DNA of 50,462 nucleotides from Cupriavidus sp. WGlv3 (GTDB lineage Bacteria > Pseudomonadota > Gammaproteobacteria > Burkholderiales > Burkholderiaceae), in contig NZ_JALHRX010000028.1 of assembly GCF_023952475.1 (NCBI RefSeq), positions 1 through 50,462 on the forward strand, in the 5' to 3' direction. Below are positions 42,640-50,462 of the stretch, piece by piece. Position numbers and translations under genes: made by a program. Under the pieces are notes generated by a model, which saw nothing but the letters and a program-made list of their open reading frames with translations, searched no databases and was not told the DNA's origin. Each line of letters opens with the position of its first letter. Position 1 is the first letter of the stretch.

Positions 42640-44073
42640 ATGAACCGTCCGAATGCGGTCGTCAGAACGGACAAGCCAGCCAGCATTCTTGCGCGGCTTG
42701 ACCGCCTGCCGGTAATGGCTTCCCACTACGTCTGGGCCGCGCTGCTCGCGGCCAACCTGATGCTGGAGTACTACGACAACGCCATCTTTGCCTATGCCAG
42801 TCCCACGATCAAGGCCCACACCAATCTGAGCACCGAGCAGATCGGCGCCATCAGCAGCGCGTTCTTCATCGGGATGATCATCGGGGCGCTGGTGGGAGGA
42901 AGACTGTCTGACCAATGGGGACGACGTTCGGTGCTCGTATGGACCACCGTGCTGTACTCGCTGGGAGCGTTGGCGACGGCATTCGCACCTACCTACGAGA
43001 CCATACTGGCCTCCCGCGTCATCACCGGTATCGGCGTGCAGGCCGCCACCTCGGTGCTGCTGGTCTATATCGCCGAGATGTTTCCCGGCAGGGCACGTGG
43101 CCGCTTCGTCTCCATCGTGACGATCGGGTTCGTGGTCTCCGGCATCGGCGCTGCCGCGCTGGCAATGTTCTATCTCCCCCACAGCAGTAGTCAGGCATGG
43201 CGCAACCTGTTCCTGGGCGGCAGCGTCGGCCTGTTGATTGCGCCCCTGGCACGCTTCATCCTGCCGGAATCGGTGCGCTGGTGTGTCGCGCGCGGTCGAT
43301 TCGATCGCGCCGAAGGCATCGTCAGCGAGCTGGAAGCGCGCGCGCTGCGCCGCGGTCCGCTCGACGAACCCGCAATTGCCACCGTTCAGCCGGCCGCCGC
43401 AGCGCCTACGCTACGCGACCTCTTCAACGACAAGGCCTTGCTGCGAACCATCGCCGTGCTCACGCTCGGCTACTTTGGCGCCAGCCTGGCCTATTACCTG
43501 TTCGGCCAATGGGGCGTCTACTCGCTCGTATACAGCCTCAAATACTCCGAGGAACATGCGTATTACATCCAGTTCCTGTGGAACGTAATCTATGGCGCCA
43601 CGCCGCTAGTCGCCATGCTGTTTCTCGACCGGTATGAACGCAAGTCCGCCATCCTTGTCGTGTCCGTGCTAAGCGCATTGCCGTTGGCGGTGCTCGGCAT
43701 CTCGGCCACCAGTTGGGCAGTGATCGGGGCAGGCGGACTCGCCGCCATCATCACGGGACTCGTTGTCAACGCCTACTACACCTACATCCCGGAGACGATA
43801 CCGACGCAGCTGCGTGCCCTCGGCAGCGGGATCGTGATGTCTGGCGGCCGGTTCGGCGGAGCGGCCGCCGGCGTCCTGGGCGCCGCGCTGTTCTCCGCAA
43901 GCGGCATGGCTGGCGTCATGCTCGCGGCGGCAGCTTGCTACATCGTCTTCTCCATCCCCGTCGCGCTGTTCGGCCCGCGCACGACCAACCGCTCGCTGGA
44001 AGCCGTTGCCGGCGACGAGACGGGCGCTGCCAACGGAGCGCGCCCATGCCCGGACACGTCCATGGCCGCCTGA
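42640..44073 (+). CDS. MFS transporter
   Basis: Major-facilitator permease of 477 residues, about 12 membrane segments. The signature GGRLSDQWGRRSVLV lies between helices 2 and 3, an ESVRWCVARGRFDRA cytoplasmic loop mid-chain, and a PETIPTQLRALGSG motif late, as in sugar/aromatic-acid or shikimate-type symporters. The ATG at 42640 has GGAGA about 8 bases upstream. It sits among amine-oxidation genes, so it probably imports their substrate. Confidence 0.88.
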   Translation: MNRPNAVVRTDKPASILARLDRLPVMASHYVWAALLAANLMLEYYDNAIFAYASPTIKAHTNLSTEQIGAISSAFFIGMIIGALVGGRLSDQWGRRSVLVWTTVLYSLGALATAFAPTYETILASRVITGIGVQAATSVLLVYIAEMFPGRARGRFVSIVTIGFVVSGIGAAALAMFYLPHSSSQAWRNLFLGGSVGLLIAPLARFILPESVRWCVARGRFDRAEGIVSELEARALRRGPLDEPAIATVQPAAAAPTLRDLFNDKALLRTIAVLTLGYFGASLAYYLFGQWGVYSLVYSLKYSEEHAYYIQFLWNVIYGATPLVAMLFLDRYERKSAILVVSVLSALPLAVLGISATSWAVIGAGGLAAIITGLVVNAYYTYIPETIPTQLRALGSGIVMSGGRFGGAAAGVLGAALFSASGMAGVMLAAAACYIVFSIPVALFGPRTTNRSLEAVAGDETGAANGARPCPDTSMAA

Positions 44074-44141
44074 CACGGCATTTGCGTCAAGCGCGGATTG
44101 TTCCCGCCCGCATGGCTCACCAGACAAAGGAAAGCGGCAAC

Positions 44142-45473
44142 GTGACCGAAGACTTCAAGACATATCGAACGCTGGGCGGCTGGATCGAAAGGCCGGCTGA
44201 CCTGCAGCCATCGCTCGAGGGCCACACCAACGCCGATGTGGTCATCGTCGGCGCCGGCTTCGCCGGGCTATGCGCGGCGCTGGAGCTCGCCCGGCAGCGC
44301 GTGAAGGTGGTCGTGCTCGAACGCGAGTTCTGTGGCCATGGAGCGAGCAGCCGCAACGCGGGCTATCTCGCCGGCGGGCAGGGACTCAAGTACGACCGCT
44401 TCCTCAAGCGCGCGGGCCACGAAAAAGCGAAGCGGATCGTACGCTTCTACGAAGACGGGGTCCGCTTCGCCGAAGGCAAGTTCGCGGAGCATGGGATCGA
44501 CTGCGACTACCACCGGTCGGGATTGATCCGTGCCGGCATCGACCCGTCGCAGGAAGCCAGGGTGCGCGAGGATATGCGGATCGGCGCCGAACTCGGATGC
44601 CCATCGGAATACCTGGACCAGGCCGAGATGCGCGCACGCGGCATCCCGCCAGCGTTCCTGTTTGGCAGTTACGTGCCGACCGGCGGCACGCTCGATCCCG
44701 GCAAGTACGTCCTGGGACTGCGGCGCGCGGCCCTGCGGGCAGGCGTGACGATCCACGAAAACACGCCGTTGCTGTCCTTCACCGAAGGACCAACCGTCAG
44801 GGTGCAGACACCTCGCGGCAGCGTCAGCGCGCCGGTGATGATCCTGGCCACCAATGCCTATACGCCCCGGCTCGGCCCGCTTGCGGACAAGGTGGTGCCG
44901 TTGCGGCTTTCGGCCATGGAGACCGAACCGCTTTCCCCTGTACAGCTGGCGGCGCTTGGATGGCACCGCCGCGAAGGCATCACAACCATGCACTGGGTCA
45001 TGGAGAGCCATCGCCTGACCGCGCGCAACACGCTGGTCTTGACCACCAAGCGCCTGCGCTACCCGTTCGGCTCGCGGACGCCCGAAGTGCCCGAGCACGA
45101 CCAGTATCGTGCGCTGCGGATGGCACTGCATGACCGCTTTCCACCCTTGAGGGGCATCGCCATCCGGCGCTGCTGGAGCGGCTACATCAGCTATGCCGAC
45201 GATGGCCTGCCGGTGATCGGCCGCACAGGAGCAGACAGGAACATTTACTACGCGGCGGGATGTTCCGGCCACGGCGTCGGCACACAGGGCATGGTCGGAC
45301 ACATGCTGGCGCAAGACATCCAGGGCATCGGCAACCCGCTGCTTGCCATGCTGATGCAACACGCGCCGCCCGCGACGCTGCCGGAACCCCTGCGCTGGCT
45401 CGCCCTCAACGGCGCCCTGAAGGTCGCAAGCGGTCTCGATGAACGTTCGAACCGCAAGGCGCGCCGCGCATGA
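44142..45473 (+). CDS. FAD-dependent amine oxidoreductase (PuuB/DadA-like)
   Basis: DAO-family flavoprotein, 443 residues with GTG at 44142. FAD Rossmann motif DVVIVGAGFAGLCAALELA near 31, SSRNAGYLAGG near 73, and a closing GCSGHGVGTQGMVGHMLAQ near 385 are typical of gamma-glutamylputrescine oxidoreductase and glycine/D-amino-acid oxidases. The GTG is preferred because AAGGAAAG lies 9 bases upstream; an in-frame ATG at 44112 has none. It oxidises a C-N bond to an imine. Confidence 0.85.
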   Translation: MTEDFKTYRTLGGWIERPADLQPSLEGHTNADVVIVGAGFAGLCAALELARQRVKVVVLEREFCGHGASSRNAGYLAGGQGLKYDRFLKRAGHEKAKRIVRFYEDGVRFAEGKFAEHGIDCDYHRSGLIRAGIDPSQEARVREDMRIGAELGCPSEYLDQAEMRARGIPPAFLFGSYVPTGGTLDPGKYVLGLRRAALRAGVTIHENTPLLSFTEGPTVRVQTPRGSVSAPVMILATNAYTPRLGPLADKVVPLRLSAMETEPLSPVQLAALGWHRREGITTMHWVMESHRLTARNTLVLTTKRLRYPFGSRTPEVPEHDQYRALRMALHDRFPPLRGIAIRRCWSGYISYADDGLPVIGRTGADRNIYYAAGCSGHGVGTQGMVGHMLAQDIQGIGNPLLAMLMQHAPPATLPEPLRWLALNGALKVASGLDERSNRKARRA

Positions 45474-45557
45474 GTCAGCGTGAGAGGCAGCCTCGCAATT
45501 GCCGGGAGTCATCCTTTCCCGCCCATGCATCACCTGAAACTCAATACGGAAATTCCC

Positions 45558-46862
45558 ATGACAGATCTGTACGATGTGGCCGTGATCGGCGCTGGCTTCG
45601 CAGGCGTGACCGCTGCGCGGGACCTCAGCATGGCAGGCCATTCGGTGCTGCTGCTCGAAGCGCGTGACCGGATTGGCGGGCGCACCTGGTGGGGCAAGGC
45701 GCTTGGCCTGGACCTCGATCTGGGCGGCACCTACGTGCACTGGACGCAGGCGCATGTGTGGCGCGAACTCAAGCGCTATGGCATCGGCCTGGCGACCCCA
45801 ATGCCGGTGACCAGGGCCTATTGGTACGCCGACGGCGTGGTACACGCCGGGACATGGGAACAGCTCAACCAACTGGCCACGCCGCTGGCCGCCCGCTTCT
45901 TTGCCGATGCGCGGATGCACTTTCCCCAGGTGGATGACCTGGCAGCCGCCGACGTCGGCACGATCGACAGGCAAACCATCGGCGACCGGCTTGACGCGCT
46001 TGAACTCTCGGCGCACGACCGCGACGTGCTGGTCAACGCGATGTCCATCCTGGTTTGCTCCGAACGCGAGCAAGGGCTTGCGCAGCTGCTGTTCTGGTGC
46101 GCGATCTGCTTCGGCAACTGGAGCGCGTTCAAGGAGATCGCCGGGCACTGGCCGATCGAGGGCGGCACCGGTCGCCTGATTGGCGCCATGAGCGCCGAAT
46201 CGAAAGCCGAACTGCGCCTCTCGACGCCAGTGGCCGCTGTCGACGACAACGGGCACGAGGTCATTGTGACCACTCGCGATGGACAGCGTATCCGTTCCCG
46301 GCGCGCCGTGGTGGCATTGCCGCTGAACATGCTGAGCGAGTTTTCCGTCACGCCTGCGCTGCCGCGCCCCGTGCGCGCCATGATCGAGCAAAGAAACCCG
46401 ATCATGGCCACCAAGATCTGGGTACGGGTCAGGGGCGAGATCGAGCCCTTCGTGATCTATGCACCGGCGGGCAAGCATCCCATCAACACCGCCCATGCCG
46501 AGCGGCGCGACCATGGCGATACGCTGGTGGTGTGCTTCTGTTCCGACCCCTCGGCGCTGGACGGCAATGACCGCGAGGCAGTACAGCAGGCGCTGCGGGA
46601 CTTCATTCCGGACATCGAAGTGTTGGACACGGTCTGCCAGGACTGGGCGAACGACCCGTTCTCCAAAGGCGGATGGATGCATCACCGCCCCGGCAATCTG
46701 ACGCAGGCCGCGCCCCTGATGCGGCAGAGCCACGGCCGCATCCATTTCGCGGGCGCGGACATAGCGCCCATCGGGGTCGGCGGCATCGATGGCGCCATCG
46801 AGACCGGCGCCAAAGCCGCTATTGACATCGCTCGCGCCCTGCGTGGCGAGCACCGGTTGTGA
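45558..46862 (+). CDS. Flavin monoamine oxidase-like protein
   Basis: Amine-oxidase family flavoprotein of 434 residues. FAD motif DVAVIGAGFAGVTAARDLS at residues 6-24, LLLEARDRIGGRTW near 34, LDLGGTYVHW near 55, and C-terminal HFAGADIAPIGVGGIDGAIE near 405 match the group. It has no covalent-FAD cysteine context obvious to me, so FAD is probably bound non-covalently. The ATG at 45558 is 84 bp after the preceding oxidase stop. It likely oxidises the same or a downstream amine. Confidence 0.87.
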   Translation: MTDLYDVAVIGAGFAGVTAARDLSMAGHSVLLLEARDRIGGRTWWGKALGLDLDLGGTYVHWTQAHVWRELKRYGIGLATPMPVTRAYWYADGVVHAGTWEQLNQLATPLAARFFADARMHFPQVDDLAAADVGTIDRQTIGDRLDALELSAHDRDVLVNAMSILVCSEREQGLAQLLFWCAICFGNWSAFKEIAGHWPIEGGTGRLIGAMSAESKAELRLSTPVAAVDDNGHEVIVTTRDGQRIRSRRAVVALPLNMLSEFSVTPALPRPVRAMIEQRNPIMATKIWVRVRGEIEPFVIYAPAGKHPINTAHAERRDHGDTLVVCFCSDPSALDGNDREAVQQALRDFIPDIEVLDTVCQDWANDPFSKGGWMHHRPGNLTQAAPLMRQSHGRIHFAGADIAPIGVGGIDGAIETGAKAAIDIARALRGEHRL

Positions 46863-46869
46863 TCCCGTG

Positions 46870-47553
46870 CTACGCGTGCGCCGCCCGTCCGCCAGGCTTG
46901 TGCTCGCCCGGCACGGGCGCCACCAGCACCGCCAGGGCATCGATGAGCGCCCGCATTCGCTTGGGCGTGAAGCGCTTGGGTTCGATCGGGTACATCATCA
47001 TCCATCCATCCCCCATGGCAACGAGTTGGTCGGTGAGGATGTCCGCCGGAATATCGTTGCGGACCGTCCCCCGTTCCTGCGCGTCCTTGACAATGGCGGC
47101 GAGCAGGCGACGATAGCGAGCGTAGCGCCTGGTGATGACTTCCGCAAACGCAGGCTCGTGTCGTCCCTGCGCCAGCAATTCCGATGTCGCCGGCCAGAAC
47201 CTGGTGCTGCGGTCGGTCAGCCTGATCCAGCTTTCGAACGGGGCGAGGATGTCACCGCTTCCCCGGGCCGACTCCAGCATCGCGTCGAAACGGTCGAATG
47301 CGCTTTCCATCAGCGCCACGACCAGCTCTTCCTTGTTGGCGAAGTAATAGGTCACCGCGCCGGTGGTGTAGCCCGCATGCTTCGCAACCTTGCGCAGCGA
47401 TGCGTTGGCATAGCCCTCCTGTGCAATCACCGTCGATGCCGCGCGCAGCAACTCCTTGCGCTTCGCTTCGCGATCGCCGACCGGACGACCCCGGGTTGAG
47501 ACCTGCTCGATATCGTCGTCGCTTTCCATTGTCTTGTTCTGTCTCTTGAGCAT
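46870..47553 (-). CDS. TetR-family regulator
   Basis: TetR regulator of about 227 residues (start uncertain: ATG at 47553 or 47529; an upstream GTG also exists). HTH helices LRKVAKHAGYTTGAVTYYFANKEE near residues 50-75 in two blocks are intact, followed by a ligand-binding helical domain with a Pro/Gly-rich tail. It converges with the amine oxidase gene and is divergent from the porin at 47900. It resembles BetI/RutR-like groups in the HTH, so an amine ligand is plausible. Confidence 0.85.
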   Translation of the reverse strand: MLKRQNKTMESDDDIEQVSTRGRPVGDREAKRKELLRAASTVIAQEGYANASLRKVAKHAGYTTGAVTYYFANKEELVVALMESAFDRFDAMLESARGSGDILAPFESWIRLTDRSTRFWPATSELLAQGRHEPAFAEVITRRYARYRRLLAAIVKDAQERGTVRNDIPADILTDQLVAMGDGWMMMYPIEPKRFTPKRMRALIDALAVLVAPVPGEHKPGGRAAHA

Positions 47554-47562
47554 TTCGATCAC

Positions 47563-47899
47563 CGGCTGCCGGCCTGGTTAGCCGCCTGATGCGTGATTTT
47601 ACAGAATCATCGTTATGTTCTGGTTCCATGTGGTCCTCTTCCGCTAGCTCCGCTCGGGCAAGGCCTATGCGCAGTCTTTTCCACCCAGGTAGTGCGCCGG
47701 CGTTCGCACGCCCCCACGTAGCCACAGCTGTGCCAGCTCAGGGCGCCGCCCAAGCAGGGAATACCCGGCCTTTTTATTTAACATTACGATCGTTATGCTA
47801 ATTCACGATTTGCGCGAATCGCCGACAGGTTTCAGGACGAGTGCGCGGCCGATGCGCTGCATGCGGCCGCCAGGCAACTGACAAACAAGGAGATCGTTG
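47563..47899. other. TetR / porin divergent intergenic region
   Basis: Holds two sites sharing ATCGTTATG: one at 47602-47622 (CAGAA, 11 bases, TTCTG arms around it) near the TetR start, and the better dyad at 47778-47801. AAGGAG at 47887-47892 is the porin ribosome-binding site. The middle stretch has no recognised gene. Confidence 0.6.
47778..47801. promoter_or_regulatory. TetR-type operator candidate
   Basis: TTA-A-CATTACGATCGTTATG-C-TAA: a 24-bp near-perfect dyad centred on GATC with two mismatched pairs. Its half-site TCGTTATG recurs near the TetR start at 47610-47617. TetR-class repressors bind such palindromes; assignment to the adjacent TetR is inference. Confidence 0.6.
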
Positions 47900-49114
47900 A
47901 TGGATGCATTCAGGCGCTATGCCTCTGACAAGGATGGGGCTGTGGTCACGGCAGTGCCGTGCAAGCTGGCACGCGACTGGGGCAAGACGCCTGTTGTCGC
48001 ACTGGCAGCTTTTGGTGTCTTCGCAGGCGCGGCGCACGCCCAGTCGTCCGTCACGTTGTACGGTACGCTCGATACCAATCTGGAATTCGACACCAACTTC
48101 AAGAGCGCCGGCAGCGGCTCGGCCCATCGATACGCGCTGAACGGGGAAGGTCTGTCGGGTTCTCGTTGGGGCCTGCGCGGCGTGGAAGACCTCGGCAACG
48201 GACTGAGCAGCGTCTTCGTGCTGGAAAGCGGCATCGGCGCAGACGATGGCACCCTGCAGCAAGGCGGTCGACTGTTTGGCCGGCAGGCGTTTGTCGGCCT
48301 GCAGAGCGCCACCTACGGCAAGATCACCTTCGGTCGCCAATACACCTCGATGCTGGAGGCACTGGCCAACTTCTCGCCAGCGGCGATGTCGAGCCTGTAT
48401 GAGCCCGTGATCGCCCAGATCGGACCGGTGTACCGCGAGGACAACACCGTCAAATATGCGGGCACCTTTGGTCCGGTCAGCGTCGGGGCACACTGGAGCT
48501 TTGGCACCGGCGGCAGCAGCGGCACCGTGGACCTGAGTCGCCTGGGTGGCCCGGGCGAGGTTCCCGGCCAGTTTCGCCGCGATACCGGCTTTGGTGCCCG
48601 GGCCTCCTATGCGGCGGGGCCGTTCAGTGCCACCGTCACCTACGACCAGGTGAACCCGAGCATCGTCGGCAGTGGCGGCTTCGCCGGTACCGGCACATTC
48701 AAGAAGGCCGCCGCGGCAGCCAGTTACGCCGTCGGTCCGGCGATCTTCATGACTGGATACCGCTGGGGCATGTCGACTGCGCCGGGGCAGACACTGACGC
48801 GCGACAACTTGTACTGGGCCGGCGTCTACTACGAGATGACGTCTGCGCTGAGCCTGACGCTGGACTACTACTACCAGACGTTCCGGTCCTCGACCTTGCC
48901 GGCGCTAAGGCCTGCCGGCAATCCGAGACAGTGGATGCTCATCGCCGACTACCGCCTTTCCAGGCGTACGGACCTGTACCTGACCACCGCTTACGCAAAG
49001 AATGCCGGCCTGTGCCTGGACACTGCGTCCATTGCATTCAACAACGGCTATCAGCCCGCTGCCGGCAAGGACAGCATGTTCGGCGTCGCGCTGGGCATCC
49101 GCCACAACTTCTGA
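47900..49114 (+). CDS. Gram-negative porin with long N-terminal leader
   Basis: Outer-membrane porin, 404 residues. Mature part begins QSSVTLYGTLDTNLEFDT; GLSGSRWGLRGVEDLG, LFGRQAFVGLQS and the terminal phenylalanine (GIRHNF) are normal. The leader is unusual: about 30 polar residues (MDAFRRYASDKDGAVVTAVP onward) precede the hydrophobic signal core VVALAAFGVFAGAAHA. AAGGAG 7 bases before the ATG supports this start. It is probably regulated by the adjacent TetR and could serve substrate entry for the amine-oxidation genes. Confidence 0.92.
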   Translation: MDAFRRYASDKDGAVVTAVPCKLARDWGKTPVVALAAFGVFAGAAHAQSSVTLYGTLDTNLEFDTNFKSAGSGSAHRYALNGEGLSGSRWGLRGVEDLGNGLSSVFVLESGIGADDGTLQQGGRLFGRQAFVGLQSATYGKITFGRQYTSMLEALANFSPAAMSSLYEPVIAQIGPVYREDNTVKYAGTFGPVSVGAHWSFGTGGSSGTVDLSRLGGPGEVPGQFRRDTGFGARASYAAGPFSATVTYDQVNPSIVGSGGFAGTGTFKKAAAAASYAVGPAIFMTGYRWGMSTAPGQTLTRDNLYWAGVYYEMTSALSLTLDYYYQTFRSSTLPALRPAGNPRQWMLIADYRLSRRTDLYLTTAYAKNAGLCLDTASIAFNNGYQPAAGKDSMFGVALGIRHNF

Positions 49115-49145
49115 GCGCGACGGCAATCGTCAAACCGATGCAATG

Positions 49146-49177
49146 CCGATGCGGGAGTCTCCGGCGATCCGCATCGG
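49146..49177. terminator. Bidirectional terminator-like hairpin
   Basis: CCGATGCGG (49146-49154) and CCGCATCGG (49169-49177) form a perfect 9-bp stem with a 14-base loop between the convergent porin and MBL genes. No T-run, but placement fits a shared transcription end. Confidence 0.55.
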
Positions 49178-49223
49178 GACATGATGCAAGGGCGGCCACT
49201 ACCGAAGTGGTCCCCCGGGCATC

Positions 49224-50159
49224 TCATCCCACCCGGTAGACGCCTTCTTCGTTCACCTCGACCCGCCCGTCCGCCAGCAGTTCTGCCAGATGCCGGGAAA
49301 TCGTACGGGTCTCGGCATCGAGTACCCATGAGCCTTGAAAGCCCGGCGGATACAGCAGCCGCAGGTCGACCAGCTGTGCCAGTGTCTTTGGCGATTCGCG
49401 CAGCAAGGCCAGCAGGCGCTGTTCGCGTTGGTCCAGCTTGGCCGCATAGGCAGCGAGATCGCGCAGGAAGTGCTCACGATCGGTATAGACACCCCGATGA
49501 TGGGACGTAACCCACACCTTGGCCGGAACCTCGGGCAACCGTGCCAGGCTACGACGGAAGTCCCCCAGGCTGGACCCGGCATCGCCATAGTAGGGTCCGA
49601 ATCCGGTCAGGTCGATATCGCCCGTGAAAGCCACCCCCTCCGGTTCCACCAGGAGAACGGTATGGCCCGCGGTGTGCCCTGGCAGGTGGAAAGCCCGAAT
49701 GCCGGTCTGCCCCAGATCCCAGCACGCACCGTCCACGTAGCCTTGCGCGTCGGGCCGCGGCGCATAGAAGAATTCACGCTGAAACCTGAGCAGGGTCTCC
49801 GATGCATACGCCGCATTACCGAAAGCGGCAACCATGCCATCCCAGCTCCTTGCCGCCGGCAAATCGCCTTCGTGCACATGGACCGATGCCTCCGGTAGGC
49901 GATGCAACCCGGCCATATGGTCCTCATGCACATGGCCCATCACCACCAGCTCGGTGGCGTCAAACTCGGGACCGATGTAGTTCGCGACAAGCGGCGTGTC
50001 GAAAGCCGCGCGGGTCTCGGACCCCCTTATCAATACCTGGTTGCCGTCGGGATACTTGCCGCTCTTCTCGCCAAAGAAGACCGACACGCGTCCGAAATCC
50101 ACGCGCTGGATATGTCGCTTCGTGCCTGAATTGCAGAACGCTGTGCTCATGTCGATCAT
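49224..50159 (-). CDS. Metallo-beta-lactamase-fold hydrolase
   Basis: MBL-fold metal hydrolase, 311 residues. The zinc motif HVHEDHMAG (HxHxDH) lies near residue 76, LPGHTAGHTV near 160, FTGDIDLTG near 177 and the late SHHRG near 220. A C-terminal winged-helix-like tail (residues 240-311) resembles those of MBL proteins of unknown substrate. Start at 50159; a shorter ATG at 50150 is possible. Thioester or lactone hydrolysis is possible but unproven. Upstream 50225-50280 is AT-rich and may carry its promoter. Confidence 0.85.
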   Translation of the reverse strand: MIDMSTAFCNSGTKRHIQRVDFGRVSVFFGEKSGKYPDGNQVLIRGSETRAAFDTPLVANYIGPEFDATELVVMGHVHEDHMAGLHRLPEASVHVHEGDLPAARSWDGMVAAFGNAAYASETLLRFQREFFYAPRPDAQGYVDGACWDLGQTGIRAFHLPGHTAGHTVLLVEPEGVAFTGDIDLTGFGPYYGDAGSSLGDFRRSLARLPEVPAKVWVTSHHRGVYTDREHFLRDLAAYAAKLDQREQRLLALLRESPKTLAQLVDLRLLYPPGFQGSWVLDAETRTISRHLAELLADGRVEVNEEGVYRVG

Positions 50160-50350
50160 CCTTGCCTAGGCAGTCTTGGCGATCTGCCGCAGCCGGAGCG
50201 TCCCGGTAGCGATCAGGTCAGGCTGCGCAGTTCTGTTCTCTGTCTATTTATAATAACATCAGTCATCAAAATAAAAGATGCCTGCAAACGCGGCACAGGC
50301 AGAACGGGATGTCGTTATGGACGCAGACGCCTTCACGCCAGGCATCAGGG

Positions 50351-50462
50351 TTATGCTTCGACCGCCTTGAACATGTCCTCGACCACCTTCTTGGCGTCGC
50401 CGAACACCATCATGGTCTTGTCCATGTAGAACAGCTCGTTGTCCAGGCCGGCGTAGCCGGCT
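50351..50462 (-). CDS. pntB: NAD(P) transhydrogenase subunit beta, PntB (C-terminal fragment)
   Basis: Only the last 37 residues are present. AGYAGLDNELFYMDKTMMVF and GDAKKVVEDMF match the NADP-binding dIII end of PntB, ending KAVEA. Inner-membrane proton-translocating transhydrogenase that makes NADPH. The rest lies beyond the right edge. Confidence 0.85.
   Translation of the reverse strand, partial: AGYAGLDNELFYMDKTMMVFGDAKKVVEDMFKAVEA

Noticed and set aside
44268..46940. An 890-codon antisense frame across both amine oxidase genes
   Set aside because: Same GC-skew effect; the plus strand shows two intact FAD-binding proteins.

Overview
The window is GC-rich beta-proteobacterial DNA, most likely from Cupriavidus or a close Burkholderiaceae relative. 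The basis is a Calvin-cycle cluster in the order cbbR / cbbL-S-X-Y-E-F-P-T-Z-G-K, the order known from Cupriavidus necator, together with Burkholderiales-type porins, a Bug (TctC) binding protein and many LysR regulators. No tRNA, rRNA, CRISPR array or intact insertion sequence was seen. Species and replicon cannot be settled from the sequence alone.

Layout. (1) 1-12097: minus-strand cbb operon, form IC RuBisCO (cbbL) through phosphoglycerate kinase (cbbK, cut by the left edge), with the LysR activator gene cbbR divergent from cbbL. (2) 12098-16530: a patchwork of small genes: a YCII-like protein, an unknown protein behind a near-consensus LexA (SOS) box, a lipoprotein, a truncated protease-fold protein, a porin and an EF-hand protein. 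(3) 16408-18180: a ribbon-helix-helix regulator with a clear promoter and palindromic operator, followed by a PHB-depolymerase-family esterase. (4) 18181-21947: a probable DUF808 remnant, then a GntP-type permease coupled to a two-domain CoA-transferase. (5) 21948-23254: a decayed GMC oxidoreductase end that stops at an 11-bp inverted repeat, and a Sel1-repeat protein of lower GC. (6) 23392-26660: M20 amidohydrolase and Bug binding protein, divergent from a LysR regulator.

(7) 26776-40016 is the largest accessory block: a branched-chain-type ABC importer (livG, livF, livH, livM, binding protein), then a LysR gene divergent from an operon of a GH88-type hydrolase, a MaoC hydratase, a CoA-transferase, an iron alcohol dehydrogenase, an acyl-CoA dehydrogenase and an acyl-CoA ligase. 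The importer and the catabolic operon share an identical 12-bp element upstream. The combination suggests uptake of a small conjugated acid, cleavage of its unsaturated-uronyl or similar group, CoA activation and beta-oxidation-like breakdown. The substrate is unknown. (8) 40180-41278: an inactivated tyrosine recombinase and unrecognised sequence.

(9) 41279-49114: a probable amine-oxidation block: PhyH-type dioxygenase, atypical Rid protein, MFS transporter, DAO-type FAD oxidase and flavin amine oxidase, followed by a convergent TetR gene and a porin with a TetR-like palindrome between them. (10) A minus-strand metallo-beta-lactamase-fold hydrolase and the last codons of pntB end the window.
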